Shown: piece by piece, positions 8,265 to 17,559 of the stretch
How the letters are laid out: each line of letters opens with the position of its first letter
How positions within the stretch are numbered: the first letter of the stretch is position 1
Source: Treponema sp.
Lineage (GTDB): Bacteria > Spirochaetota > Spirochaetia > Treponematales > Breznakiellaceae
Reading direction: 5' to 3'
Assembly (NCBI GenBank): GCA_031286205.1
Contig: JAITUR010000091.1
Location: 1 to 64,000, forward strand
Length of the DNA stretch: 64,000 nucleotides
Position numbers and translations under genes: made by a program
The notes under the pieces: generated by a model
What the model was told of the DNA's origin: nothing
Database searches by the model: none
Seen by the model: only the letters and a program-made list of their open reading frames with translations

Positions 8265-9326
8265 CTACCTTTTGGTTATTGCTTCCCAAAGCCCCGATAA
8301 ATATCCAATTCCAATTGCTCTGTCGTATAATCCGTACCCCGGCATGGATACTTCTCCCCATATTTGCCGTCCATGATCGGGACGCACAGGGCCGTTAAAT
8401 CCAATATCGTAAAATGCTTTTACTATTTCGTACATATCCATAGAACCGTCGCTGGATAAGTGCGCGGATTCTTCGAAGTCGCGCGGGCCATTGTATTTTA
8501 CATTTCTAATATGAGCAAAATGGATTTTCCCTTTTAAGCTGCGTACAATATCCGGAATATCATTATCCGGGCTTGATCCCAAACTGCCGGTGCAAAGATT
8601 TATGCCATTGCAAGGGCTGTCTACCATATTTACCAGTCTTAAAAGTTTTTGCTTATCTGTCATTATTCTTGGAAGCCCAAAAACAGACCATGCAGGATCG
8701 TCGGGGTGCATTGCCAATTTTATATTTAGTTTTTCGCATACCGGAATTATCGCTTTTAAAAAATACTCCAAATTGGCAAATAACTTTTCTTCGTCGATAT
8801 CGCGGTATAATTCGAAAAGTTCTTTAATTTTTGCCATTCGTTCCGGTTCCCAGCCAGGCAGTAAAAAACCTTCGGCTTTTTCATTCATTAAATCTGCCAT
8901 ATTATTGGGATCAATTTTATCTATAAGTTTTTGTTCGTACGCTAAAACCGTTGCGCCGTCAGGCCGTTTTTTTGCAAGATCGGAACGAGTCCAGTCGAAT
9001 ATAGCCATAAAATTATAAACCACAAGATCGATTCCCGCTTCCGCGACAATTTTTAAAGTTTCTATATAATTATCTATGTATTTATCCCTGTCGCTGTTTC
9101 CAATTTTAATTGCATCATGGACACCGACACTTTCTATGCCTGAAATAACAAGATCATTATCTTCTACCTGTTTTTTTAAGGCAAAGAGTTCATCTTTATT
9201 CCATACTTCGCCTGCCGGAGTACCGTACAAAGTTGTTATTATTCCGTGAATCCCGGGAACCTGTCTTATATTTTCCAAAGTTACAGGATCATATTTTTTG
9301 CCAAACCATCTCATTGTAAATTTCAT
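8265..9326 (-). CDS. uxuA: Mannonate dehydratase
   Basis: A 353-residue UxuA-type dehydratase (xylose-isomerase-like barrel, metal dependent) that converts D-mannonate to 2-keto-3-deoxygluconate. The N-terminal MRWFGKKYDPVTLENIRQVP region, the YNFMAIFDWTRSDL block with the usual Asn and Trp, MHPDDP, and HIRNVKY are family features. It is full length. It overlaps the GH2 stop by 4 bases (ATGA) and leads into aguA, so it should drain glucuronate released by GH67. The isomerase and reductase (uxaC, uxuB) that would complete the route are not in this window. Confidence 0.95.
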   Translation of the reverse strand: MKFTMRWFGKKYDPVTLENIRQVPGIHGIITTLYGTPAGEVWNKDELFALKKQVEDNDLVISGIESVGVHDAIKIGNSDRDKYIDNYIETLKIVAEAGIDLVVYNFMAIFDWTRSDLAKKRPDGATVLAYEQKLIDKIDPNNMADLMNEKAEGFLLPGWEPERMAKIKELFELYRDIDEEKLFANLEYFLKAIIPVCEKLNIKLAMHPDDPAWSVFGLPRIMTDKQKLLRLVNMVDSPCNGINLCTGSLGSSPDNDIPDIVRSLKGKIHFAHIRNVKYNGPRDFEESAHLSSDGSMDMYEIVKAFYDIGFNGPVRPDHGRQIWGEVSMPGYGLYDRAIGIGYLSGLWEAITKR

Positions 9327-11650
9327 TTTTTGCCTACTTTTATTTTCGCGGTATTTTTTTCCAGATTTTCGGAATAAGCCGTTAGTGTTAATTCTCCTGT
9401 CGATTCGCCCGCTTTAATTAACACCAGGGCTTTACCTTCGAAGGCATTTGTTTTTGGCTGGGTAAACCCAAGATTTTGAGTTAAATCCCCCGAACAAGCG
9501 CCAAGGATTTCTCCGTCTCCTTCCAGCGAAAATTCCAATAAGGATTCATCGTTGGCGCATATATTGTTGTTTTTGTCGGCAATATTTACTTCGACATGCG
9601 CAACACCGCCGGGCTGGATACTGCTGTCTGCAATTAAATTTATTTTTTGCGGCTGCTCTGCCGTTTTTAATGTATACGAACAGGTTTCTTTGCCGTTTTG
9701 GATCCCTTTAATTTCTATAATGCCTGTATGGTACTCGAAGGTATATTCGATAATGCCATTTTCAAAATCCGATTTTTTTCTGCGTCCCATTTTTTTAGAG
9801 TTAATATATAATTCGGATTCATCGCAGTTTGTAAAAACCGCGGCTTTTACCGTTGTTCTTTTAAAATATTCATGATTTAGATGGCTTGTTAACTGCGGAA
9901 ACGACCATCTTCCTCTTGCGTAATTATTTTTCTTAAACTGATCATAAAATGCCAAATAAATAAACGGTTCCTGCTGCGGCGTTTTATCCAGCCAAATACT
10001 TTTGCGGAAAAAAGCGTTGGGTTTTAAAAAGCCGCAAATATCCAAAATGGAACCTGTCCAGCCTTTTGCAGGCCAGGAGCTTTCGCCAAGATAATCTATG
10101 CCCGCCCAAATAAATTGACCAATAACATTGTCATTTTCCAAAACAAACTGCCACGGATTTTTTTCCGATACATCTTCGAAATTTGTTCCAACGCTGGAAT
10201 AATATTCGTAACATTCAGTGCCTAAAATAGGTTTGTCTATTGCTTGTGTATAATGTTGATACAATGGTTCGTGGTAATTTAGCCCAAGAATATCGACATC
10301 TTTTGCAAGCGTTTTTGTAATTTTTACAAGTTCTTCTGCAGGGGCATTAACAAGAGAACGCGGATTAGCATGAGGAGCCAACGCGCAGGTTATAGGCCGG
10401 CTGTCTAATTTGCGTACTATGCCTGCAAGTTGTTTTTGAATAGCAATCATGCTTTCTTGCCCCTGATTCTCTACCTCGTTGCCAATACTCCACATAAATA
10501 TACAGGGATGGTTTCTATCGCGAAGAATCATATCGGTTAAATCGCGTTCCGCATCGGTATCGAAATGAGAAGCATAATAGCCGCTTTTCCATTTGTCAAA
10601 ACATTCGTCTACTACATAAAATCCAAGTTCGTCGCAAAGGTCTAAAAATTCTTCTGCCGGTAAATTATGGCTTGTTCTAATTGCATTGCAGCCTATGGAT
10701 TTTAGAATGTTTAATCTTCGCCTCCATACATCGTCATAATAAGCGGATCCTGTAATACCCGCCTCGTGATGAAGACATACGCCTTTTAACTTTATTTTTT
10801 GCCCATTAACTGTCATTCCTTTTTTATATGCAATTTCTATATTGCGAATGCCGAATTTTATTTTAACAGGCTCTGATGCTTCGCCATTAGTGTCGATATA
10901 AATTAAAGCGGTGTATAAATTGGGAGTTTCGCTCGACCACAATAAAGGATTTTTTATTTTTAGTTCATAATCTATTTTAAGTTCTTCTTTTCTGCTTATA
11001 TTAAAAGGAATAGATACTTCTTTTAGAAGGCTTCCGTCCGGGTTTAAAAATTTTAAATTGGCATTGCAAATGCCCGCTCTGTCTTTGCTTATAACTGCTG
11101 TTTTTACGGTAATGTCGGCTTGTTTTAAGTTTTTAGACAATTCAGAATCAATTTGAACACCCCAGGTTTTTATATGAACAAGCGGGACAACTTTTAATAC
11201 AACATTTCTGTAAAGACCGCTGCCGGAATACCATCTGTCAGGTTCTTCGCAGCCATTGTCCAACTGTACGGCAATAAGATTTTTACCGTCTTTTACAAAG
11301 TCCGTTATATCAAGTTCGAAACTGGAATAGCCGGATGCTCTTCCGCCCGCTTCTTTGCCGTTAACAAAAACTTTACTGTTGCGATACGCGCCGCCAAAAT
11401 AAATAAAAACAGCCTTGCCAATAACGGAATCTAAGAAAAATTCCTTGCGATACCAGGAGATACCCTGCCAAGAAAAAAAGCCCTGCATATTCTGAGCTGT
11501 CCAGCCGTCAGGTTTTCCTTTATCGAATGGCTGGCTTATAACCCAATCATGGGGCAGATCTAACTGCTTCCATGTTCTGTCGTCGAAATTTTCGCTTTGA
11601 GCGTTTTTTGGATTTCCAAGAATAAATTTCCAGTTATTGTTAAAGTTCAT
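9323..11650 (-). CDS. GH2 glycoside hydrolase (beta-galactosidase/beta-glucuronidase-type)
   Basis: A 775-residue clan-A GH2 enzyme with the standard order: sugar-binding sandwich (about 1-160), immunoglobulin-like domain (about 165-265), TIM barrel (about 270-560) and C-terminal sandwich domains. Glu392 in WSIGNEVE is the acid/base and Glu479 in PILGTECYE the nucleophile. GH2 covers galactosidase, glucuronidase, mannosidase, arabinosidase and xylosidase activities. As first gene of the uxuA-aguA-GH30 operon it probably trims xylan-derived oligosaccharides, but the sugar cannot be fixed from sequence. There is no signal peptide, so it is cytoplasmic. ATG 11650 has GAGGGA close upstream and a strong promoter. 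Confidence 0.87.
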   Translation of the reverse strand: MNFNNNWKFILGNPKNAQSENFDDRTWKQLDLPHDWVISQPFDKGKPDGWTAQNMQGFFSWQGISWYRKEFFLDSVIGKAVFIYFGGAYRNSKVFVNGKEAGGRASGYSSFELDITDFVKDGKNLIAVQLDNGCEEPDRWYSGSGLYRNVVLKVVPLVHIKTWGVQIDSELSKNLKQADITVKTAVISKDRAGICNANLKFLNPDGSLLKEVSIPFNISRKEELKIDYELKIKNPLLWSSETPNLYTALIYIDTNGEASEPVKIKFGIRNIEIAYKKGMTVNGQKIKLKGVCLHHEAGITGSAYYDDVWRRRLNILKSIGCNAIRTSHNLPAEEFLDLCDELGFYVVDECFDKWKSGYYASHFDTDAERDLTDMILRDRNHPCIFMWSIGNEVENQGQESMIAIQKQLAGIVRKLDSRPITCALAPHANPRSLVNAPAEELVKITKTLAKDVDILGLNYHEPLYQHYTQAIDKPILGTECYEYYSSVGTNFEDVSEKNPWQFVLENDNVIGQFIWAGIDYLGESSWPAKGWTGSILDICGFLKPNAFFRKSIWLDKTPQQEPFIYLAFYDQFKKNNYARGRWSFPQLTSHLNHEYFKRTTVKAAVFTNCDESELYINSKKMGRRKKSDFENGIIEYTFEYHTGIIEIKGIQNGKETCSYTLKTAEQPQKINLIADSSIQPGGVAHVEVNIADKNNNICANDESLLEFSLEGDGEILGACSGDLTQNLGFTQPKTNAFEGKALVLIKAGESTGELTLTAYSENLEKNTAKIKVGKK

Positions 11651-11668
11651 TAATCCCTCTTGTTTTGA

Positions 11669-11697
11669 ATTATACCAAAATCAAATATTTTTAACAA
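11669..11697 (-). promoter_or_regulatory. Promoter of the GH2-uxuA-aguA-GH30 operon
   Basis: On the minus strand, TTGTTA (11692-11697), a 17-base spacer and a perfect TATAAT (11669-11674). It lies 18 bases before the GH2 ATG and gives a leader of about 12 bases that keeps the GAGGGA ribosome-binding site. No clear operator palindrome is seen around it. Confidence 0.7.
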
Positions 11698-11721
11698 TAA
11701 GTATTAATTTTATAGATAATA

Positions 11722-12447
11722 TTAATTTATAGTTTGTGTTGTTTTGTTTATATAAAGCAAGGCATTCTGCTGTATTCCGTCAAAATAAGTATCTATAAAC
11801 CGGGCAAGTTCTTTTCCCACATAACGGTAATGCCAGGATTCCCATTTATAACCTGTAATATGTTCGTAACCAAGAGGGTAGGAGAGCGACCAGCCATAAT
11901 TCGAGGCATTAGCGGCAAGCCATTTACCTTCCGGGGTGTCGGCAAACGCATCTGTAATAGAGCCAAAATCGACAACTAAACCAAGTTGATGCTGACTGTG
12001 TCCCGGACGCGCGGAAAAAGTATCCGCTTCTTCCCGTCCATACTGTCTTACATAACGGAGATATACTTGTTCCTGATAAGCATACGACCTGTATGCGGAC
12101 GAAACTGTAAGAGTTAATCCGTCGGCGCGGGCGGCGGCGGCCATTTCTTCCAGCGAATCAAAAGCCGGACGGCAAAGCAGTAGATCGTTCCTGTTAGTTC
12201 TGTACAAAACATTTCTTCCTGTTAATGGGACAAGAACCGAAGGCGCATAATCTGCGGGAAGGGCGTGCTGCTTATCAACTAAAATCCACAAAAACGGATC
12301 GTAAGTTTCCAGTATGAAAGCTAAATCCATTTCCATTTGCGATAATTCTAAAATAACCGGCTGTTCGGCCTGCGAAACAGGATTTCTATTTATACAGGAA
12401 AATAAAACAAAAACAAAGAGAATGCAAAACTTACGGGCAGTATACAT
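11722..12447 (-). CDS. VanY-type D-alanyl-D-alanine carboxypeptidase lipoprotein (M15B)
   Basis: A 241-residue zinc carboxypeptidase of the VanY/LdcB type, which removes terminal D-Ala (or trims L,D links) from peptidoglycan stem peptides in the periplasm. The family signatures are all there: SAYRSYAYQ, the zinc-binding ARPGHSQHQLGLVVDFG (His and Asp ligands) and SWHYRYVG with the third histidine. The signal sequence ends in a lipobox with Cys18 (VLFSC), so it is membrane anchored. It overlaps the glgC stop by one base (TAATG), which implies translational coupling, although the functional link with glycogen synthesis is not obvious. Confidence 0.9.
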   Translation of the reverse strand: MYTARKFCILFVFVLFSCINRNPVSQAEQPVILELSQMEMDLAFILETYDPFLWILVDKQHALPADYAPSVLVPLTGRNVLYRTNRNDLLLCRPAFDSLEEMAAAARADGLTLTVSSAYRSYAYQEQVYLRYVRQYGREEADTFSARPGHSQHQLGLVVDFGSITDAFADTPEGKWLAANASNYGWSLSYPLGYEHITGYKWESWHYRYVGKELARFIDTYFDGIQQNALLYINKTTQTIN

Positions 12448-13721
12448 TAAATTACTGTTCCCGGATACAGAATTGTATTTTTTGGAATAACAATTATACC
12501 GTCTACGATATAATAATGTCCGTAATTACCGTCTACCCGTTTAATTTCGTCTACACCTATGCGGCATCCTTCGCCGACACGGACATTTTTATCGATAATT
12601 GCGCCCTTAATAATTGCGCCTCTGCCAATACCTACATTTGGAATTCTTGCTTCGGCATTTTGCAGTTTTTGTTTGTCCGATTCGTAAAAGTCTGCCCCCA
12701 TACATACAACACCGTTAAGACTGGAGCCTGTTTCTACAGGTGTACGAATACCGACAATGGAGTTTGTAATATTTGCATTGGTTATTATACAGCCTTCGGC
12801 GGCAATGGATTGATTCATATTAGAAAAGTTCATCTTTGACGGAGGAAGATTACGCATATGGGTGTATATTGGCCTTGATTCGTCGTAGAAATCGAAGCGG
12901 GGACGCAGGGTTGTCAGTTCCAGGTTTGTATCGTAAAAGTTTTTTATGGTTCCGATATCTTCCCAGTAGCCGTCAAATAAATACGCGTTAACTCTAAGTT
13001 TGGAAATAGCTGCGGGAATAATTTCTTTGCCAAAATCTGTAAGTTCATTTGCCAAACATTCTTCCATTACTTTAGCGTTAAAAATATAAATGCCCATAGA
13101 ACCAAGGTAGCAGTCGTCTTTGTTAAAAGTTTCCGTTAAAAGCTCTGAAGGAACTTTGAAGTCGGAAATATCTTTGGTGGGTCCCGGTTTTTCCAAAAAT
13201 TCCGTAATTTGATTATTGGTATCTGCTTTAAGAATTCCAAGACCGCTTGCGTTTTCCCGTGTTACGCCTGTACAGGCAATCGTTATTTCCGCTTTGGAAT
13301 CGATATGTCTTTTAAGGAAATCTTGTAAATCCATACGATAAAGCTGATCGCCGGAGAGTATCATATAGTAAGAGGGTTTTTGAGTTCTAAAGTGAGGAAG
13401 GTTCTTGCGGATTGCGTCCGCGGTGCCTTCGTACCAGCCGGAATGTTCAAAGGTTTGCTCGGCGGCAAGAAGCTCTACATAACCCTTAGAAAAAGAATCG
13501 AAGACATAGGTTTGACCAATATGAAGATGCAAAGAAGCGGAGTTAAATTGGGTTACAATATATATCTGTCTAAGATTGGCGTTAATACAGTTGGAAATTG
13601 GAATATCTACAAGACGGTACTTGCCCCCAAAAGGTACGGCGGGTTTAGATCGATGTTGAGTAAGCGGAAATAATCTTGTACCCTTGCCGCCGCCTAGAAC
13701 TATCGACAAAACTTCTGCCAT
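12447..13721 (-). CDS. glgC: Glucose-1-phosphate adenylyltransferase (ADP-glucose pyrophosphorylase)
   Basis: A 424-residue GlgC that makes ADP-glucose from ATP and glucose 1-phosphate, the committed step of bacterial glycogen synthesis. The N-terminal GGGKGTRLFPLT loop, SKPAVPFGGKYRLVDIPISN, WYEGTADAIRKN and ILSGDQLYRMD are diagnostic, and the C-terminal third is the left-handed beta-helix with a repeated hexapeptide pattern. It is full length. ATG 13721 is preceded by AAAGGAG and a good promoter. No glgA, glgB or glgP lies nearby, so the glycogen genes are scattered. Confidence 0.95.
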   Translation of the reverse strand: MAEVLSIVLGGGKGTRLFPLTQHRSKPAVPFGGKYRLVDIPISNCINANLRQIYIVTQFNSASLHLHIGQTYVFDSFSKGYVELLAAEQTFEHSGWYEGTADAIRKNLPHFRTQKPSYYMILSGDQLYRMDLQDFLKRHIDSKAEITIACTGVTRENASGLGILKADTNNQITEFLEKPGPTKDISDFKVPSELLTETFNKDDCYLGSMGIYIFNAKVMEECLANELTDFGKEIIPAAISKLRVNAYLFDGYWEDIGTIKNFYDTNLELTTLRPRFDFYDESRPIYTHMRNLPPSKMNFSNMNQSIAAEGCIITNANITNSIVGIRTPVETGSSLNGVVCMGADFYESDKQKLQNAEARIPNVGIGRGAIIKGAIIDKNVRVGEGCRIGVDEIKRVDGNYGHYYIVDGIIVIPKNTILYPGTVI

Positions 13722-13759
13722 TTTCTGCTCCTTTAATAAATATAAATATTTATGTGCAA

Positions 13760-13788
13760 ATTATAGGGTATAAAATAAGATTTGTCTA
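13760..13788 (-). promoter_or_regulatory. Promoter for glgC and the DD-carboxypeptidase gene
   Basis: On the minus strand, TAGACA (13783-13788), 17-base spacer, TATAAT (13760-13765). It gives a leader of roughly 30 bases before the glgC ATG, which has its own AAAGGAG ribosome-binding site. The 170-base gap to the next gene at 13892 shows nothing else recognisable. Confidence 0.65.
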
Positions 13789-13891
13789 GTAGTTTTTCGC
13801 ATAAAAATCTGTCAATTATAGCGGTAAATAATCCTTAAAAGTCCGGAAAATACCTGAAATTACCTTGAATTTGCCCAAAATTACCGTAGGA

Positions 13892-14455
13892 TTATACCTG
13901 AATTTTCGAAACAAATTTATTATCTTTGATATAAAATCGTAATGGCAAATCTTTTCCTTCGGAAAGACCTATTCTTGTTGCCGTTATAATTTCCGGTTTT
14001 ATACGGGTATTTTCGATTCGCATTTTTCCTTCCAGAAGCGAAAGATTGTTATGCTTAAGCGTAATTCCGAATGCCTGTGTAAGTTTGCCTGGCCCGCTGC
14101 ACAGGTGTTCTTTTTTTTGGGTTTTGCGTCTTTTTTGCATAAGGGGAATACCCAACACAGGCTCCAGCGCACGGATAAGTACTGCCTCGCCTTCGCCCTC
14201 TTTTCCGCTGACTATGTTTATACAATGATACATTCCATAAATTAAATAAACATAAGTATTCCCCGCAGGGCCAAACATGGGTTTATTTCTTGGTGTCATT
14301 CCGCGGCTTGCATGGCAGCCGGGGTCGTCTTTGTAAAGATACGCCTCTGTTTCTACGATTATTCCGCTTAAATCTCCAAAAATCAGGCGCTTGCCAAGAA
14401 GCGCTTTTGCAAGATCAATCGTAGGCTGACTAAAAAACTTTTTTCCCAACGGCAT
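13892..14455 (-). CDS. mpg: 3-methyladenine DNA glycosylase (AAG/MPG family)
   Basis: A 187-residue AAG-type base-excision repair glycosylase that removes alkylated purines. Typical blocks are LGKRLIFGDLSGIIVETEAY, CHASRGMTPRN, MFGPAGNTYVYLIYGMYHC and GPGKLTQAFGI; the Glu in VETEAY is the catalytic acid. The start is placed at ATG 14455, where homology to the family begins; an in-frame upstream start at 14518 would add a hydrophobic stretch unlike the family. No ribosome-binding site is visible, but TATAAT at 14463-14468 lies seven bases before the ATG, so the mRNA may be leaderless. Confidence 0.88.
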   Translation of the reverse strand: MPLGKKFFSQPTIDLAKALLGKRLIFGDLSGIIVETEAYLYKDDPGCHASRGMTPRNKPMFGPAGNTYVYLIYGMYHCINIVSGKEGEGEAVLIRALEPVLGIPLMQKRRKTQKKEHLCSGPGKLTQAFGITLKHNNLSLLEGKMRIENTRIKPEIITATRIGLSEGKDLPLRFYIKDNKFVSKIQV

Positions 14456-14511
14456 GAAGATAATTATATAATATGTTACAATTAAAATACAAAGGGATCT
14501 TATAGAGTATA

Positions 14512-15375
14512 ATGTCAAATTTACAGGACAGGCTTAGAAAAATACAAAAGCAGCAAGACGGGTTAATAGAAAGCAAATTAAAGAATAAGCCTAAAAAGAT
14601 GATTCATTATTCAATTCCGGAAAACCTGGCGGATAAAGGCTGGGAATCCTGCGGGTTTTTATCGTTAAAAAGAGATATTTATATGGCTTCTCCTTTGGAA
14701 AAAAAGACCGTTCTGCCCAAGTTATTGCCGGTTATTGTTTCGGATTTAGCAGGCAGAGCCCTTCCAAAAATAAAAGACTTTCTTTTTTTCGATCTGGAAA
14801 CAACGGGTCTTTCCAGAGGGCACGGAACTGTTGCTTTTCTTGCCGCTTTTGGCAGATTTGTTCCCGAAGATAAACTTAAAATAACCCAATATTTGCTTTT
14901 GGATTATTCCGGCGAAAATGATTTTTTGGAAGCTGTGCTTGGTGAATTTAAAAATAAAAAATCCGTTATAGTAACATATAATGGCAAATGTTTTGATTCG
15001 CCGATTCTAAAAACACGCTGTCTTGTAAATCGGATAAAACCGCCGGAATATTTGCACGCGGATCTTCTGTATCCGGCAAGACGGCTGTGGAAAAAAATAA
15101 TTTCCAGTTGTTCGCAAGTTTCTGTAGAAACAAATATTTTGGGCATAGATCGCGACGATGATATTCCCGGCGCTCTTGCTCCGGAGATATGGTTTGAATT
15201 TTTAAAAACCGGCAGGACAGACAGACTCTTGGGAATATGTGATCACAATACAGCCGACATTTCCGGCCTTGCAAAAATGCTTTCCGCAATGATTTCCATA
15301 GCCCAAGACCCTGTTTATACAGAGTACCGCTACGACAGGAGCCAAATTACAACAGAAATTATGAACAAATCTTAA
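14512..15375 (+). CDS. YprB-like RNase H-fold (DEDD) exonuclease domain protein
   Basis: A 287-residue protein with a DnaQ/RNase H-like exonuclease core. FFDLETTGL (Asp94, Glu96) is the ExoI motif, TYNGKCFDSPILKTR the ExoII-like motif with its Asp, and CDHNTADISGLAKML a terminal Asp-containing motif. This arrangement fits the YprB/RNase_H_2 group, found in many bacteria with no settled substrate; a nuclease acting on nucleic acid ends is the best guess. The first 80 residues are basic and lack a known domain. The ATG at 14512 has no ribosome-binding site. It diverges from mpg and overlaps the ABC ATPase gene by 17 bases at the 3' end. Confidence 0.72.
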   Translation: MSNLQDRLRKIQKQQDGLIESKLKNKPKKMIHYSIPENLADKGWESCGFLSLKRDIYMASPLEKKTVLPKLLPVIVSDLAGRALPKIKDFLFFDLETTGLSRGHGTVAFLAAFGRFVPEDKLKITQYLLLDYSGENDFLEAVLGEFKNKKSVIVTYNGKCFDSPILKTRCLVNRIKPPEYLHADLLYPARRLWKKIISSCSQVSVETNILGIDRDDDIPGALAPEIWFEFLKTGRTDRLLGICDHNTADISGLAKMLSAMISIAQDPVYTEYRYDRSQITTEIMNKS

Positions 15376-16729
15376 TTTTACCGTTGTCCATAACCGCTGT
15401 TCTGTCGCATAAGTATTCTAAAGCTTCTTTATTATGAGAGATAAACAAAATTGTTAATCCAATTGCTTTGTTTATTTTTTTTAACAGCTTTAATATTTGT
15501 CCTTGAGCCTTTACATCTAAAGAGCTTGTTGCCTCGTCTGCAACCAAAAGGCGCGGTTCCAGAATAAGAGCGCGGGCAATGCAGATGCGTTGTTTTTGCC
15601 CCCCGGACAGTTCATGTACACGGCGTGTTTTAAAAGAGGGATCCAGCCCGACACGAAGAAGCATTTTATCGATCTTTCGTTTTCTTTCTTCCTGTGTTCC
15701 AATTTTGTGAATAACAAGAGGTTCATTCATTAACCAGCCTATTTTTTTACGGGGATTAAGCGAAGCGCCCGGTTCCTGGAAAATCATCTGCAGTTGCCCC
15801 CGAACAGGTTTTTTGCCGGATAAATGTACGCTTCCTTCGTAATCGATAAGCCCAAGAATACACAGGGCAAGGGTAGTTTTACCGCAGCCGGATTTTCCGG
15901 AAAGCCCGAATATTTCGCCCGCATATAATTCCAGATTTATATTTTTTAGTATGTATTTATTGGAGACATTTTTTAAATTTAAAAGCGGTATTTTTTCCGG
16001 TTTATTCTTTATTTTCTCGTATTGTGCCGGAGTCTGATTAACCAAAAATTCCTTTGCAAATTCTTCTTTGACAATTTTTCCCTTGCTCATTACAAGATAA
16101 CGGCTGCAGAATTCTTTAATAATGGAAAGATCGTGGGAGATAATTAACACAGTCATTTTATTTTCTATGTTCATTTTTGCAAGCAGGGATAAAATGCACT
16201 TCTGGCTTTCGGTATCAAGCGCGCTGGAAGGTTCATCCGCTATTAATAATTCAGGTTCCTTAATTAAGGCAATTGCCGCCATAACCCGCTGGCACATTCC
16301 GCCGGAAAGTTCGTGCGGATAGCTGTTATATACTTTTTCCGGTTTTTCAAAACCAAGAGAAGCAAGTATTTCCAGCGCCAATTTATTGTTCTGTTCTTCG
16401 TTTTTTTTACCGCTTAATTCCAGTGTTTCGGTAATTTGTCTGCCGGCTTTTATTAGGGGGTTTAATGCCTGCCGTACTTCCTGAAAAATTACGCCTGTGG
16501 TAATTTTATTGTTAAAAATAATCCCGCTGTTTAGAGAATCGATTTTAGCGGTTTCCGGCAGAAGGTTTGCAATGGACAATGCCGTAAGAGTTTTTCCGCA
16601 GCCGGATTCTCCCGCAATTCCAAGTATATCGCCTTTGTTTATGGAAAAACTTATATCATTAACCGGTTTAATATTGGTTTTTTTTATTTTAACCGTAAGA
16701 TTGGATACTTCCAAAAGTTTTTCCGTCAT
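15359..16729 (-). CDS. Fused double-NBD oligopeptide/oligosaccharide ABC transporter ATPase (DppD-DppF-like)
   Basis: A 456-residue protein joining two ABC ATPase domains that are normally separate DppD/OppD and DppF/OppF subunits. Domain 1 has a Walker A GESGCGKT (about residue 40) and signature LSGGMCQR; domain 2 has GKSGCGKT, LSGGQKQR and Walker B LLVADEATS. The extended cysteine cluster often found at the C-terminus of Dpp/Opp ATPases is absent in both halves. ATG 16729 overlaps the dppC stop (ATGA) and has GGAG six bases upstream; the in-frame GTG at 16741 falls on that ribosome-binding site, so it is not the start. It energises import through the two adjoining permeases. Confidence 0.88.
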   Translation of the reverse strand: MTEKLLEVSNLTVKIKKTNIKPVNDISFSINKGDILGIAGESGCGKTLTALSIANLLPETAKIDSLNSGIIFNNKITTGVIFQEVRQALNPLIKAGRQITETLELSGKKNEEQNNKLALEILASLGFEKPEKVYNSYPHELSGGMCQRVMAAIALIKEPELLIADEPSSALDTESQKCILSLLAKMNIENKMTVLIISHDLSIIKEFCSRYLVMSKGKIVKEEFAKEFLVNQTPAQYEKIKNKPEKIPLLNLKNVSNKYILKNINLELYAGEIFGLSGKSGCGKTTLALCILGLIDYEGSVHLSGKKPVRGQLQMIFQEPGASLNPRKKIGWLMNEPLVIHKIGTQEERKRKIDKMLLRVGLDPSFKTRRVHELSGGQKQRICIARALILEPRLLVADEATSSLDVKAQGQILKLLKKINKAIGLTILFISHNKEALEYLCDRTAVMDNGKIKICS

Positions 16730-17559
16730 ATTACGCTCCACTTGCCCTTATCTGTAAAACTTCGGCGTAAACCTTCGCCCAACAAATGAAAAGCCGTTAC
16801 AGTTAACATAATAAATAAACCCGGCGCCGCCGCGCCCCAAGGAGACGAAAAGAAATAAGTTTGCGACTCGTAAAGCATACGGCCCCAGGACGGCTCCGGC
16901 GGCTGTATTCCCAGCCCAAGATAACTCATGGAAGCTTCCGCCAGAATTGCGTTTGAAAGTCCAAGAACAGATGCGGATAAAAGAGAGGGAAGAAGGTTTG
17001 GCAGAATATGAATAAAAATTATACGAAAAAAACCTGCCCCTAAAATTTTTTCCGCCTGAATAAATAAAGCATTTTTGTATTGAATCGTTCCTGTCCGCAT
17101 AATTCGTGTATAACTTGGAATAAATAAAATAAAGAGTGCGAAAAACAAGGTAAATTGATTATTATCCATTACCGCAATAAAAAGCAATGCAAGAAGTATT
17201 CCCGGAAAAGAATTAAGGGTGTCAATTATTCTCATAATGATAGATTCTGTTATTCCGCCAAGATACCCTGCCAACCCGCCAAGCAGGCTGCCTGCCGCAG
17301 CCGCCGCTATTACGGTACATACCGCAAGAAAAAGCGAATTCCTGCCGCCCGCCATAATGCGCGAAAAATTATCCCTGCCAAAATTATCCGTTCCCAAAAG
17401 ATGTTTGGCGCTTGGCTTTGCAAACCGGTTTTCGTGATTCATTTGGTTGTAATCGTGGGGAACCCAAAAAAAACTTAACAGAGACATTAAAACAATAAAT
17501 AAACCAAGTATAGCGCCAATTTTTATTTCCAGGTTAAAGCGCGCAAAATTCAGCTTCAT
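16726..17559 (-). CDS. dppC: ABC transporter permease, DppC/OppC family
   Basis: A 277-residue inner-membrane permease with about six membrane spans. The N-terminal cytoplasmic region with HLLGTDNFGRDNFSRIMAGG is the hallmark of DppC/OppC, and the EAA loop (around FIQAEKILGAGFFRIIFIHI) contacts the ATPase. It pairs with the upstream DppB-like protein. The start at 17559 overlaps the dppB stop by four bases and has AGGGG upstream. Confidence 0.9.
   Translation of the reverse strand: MKLNFARFNLEIKIGAILGLFIVLMSLLSFFWVPHDYNQMNHENRFAKPSAKHLLGTDNFGRDNFSRIMAGGRNSLFLAVCTVIAAAAAGSLLGGLAGYLGGITESIIMRIIDTLNSFPGILLALLFIAVMDNNQFTLFFALFILFIPSYTRIMRTGTIQYKNALFIQAEKILGAGFFRIIFIHILPNLLPSLLSASVLGLSNAILAEASMSYLGLGIQPPEPSWGRMLYESQTYFFSSPWGAAAPGLFIMLTVTAFHLLGEGLRRSFTDKGKWSVI

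Noticed and set aside
14456-14518. Longer N-terminus for the 3-methyladenine glycosylase
   Set aside because: The extra 21 residues are hydrophobic and unlike the family, and they overlap the -10 hexamer and the start of the divergent gene.
16730-16741. GTG start at 16741 for the double ATPase
   Set aside because: The GTG is part of the GTGGAG ribosome-binding site for the ATG at 16729, which also forms the usual ATGA overlap.
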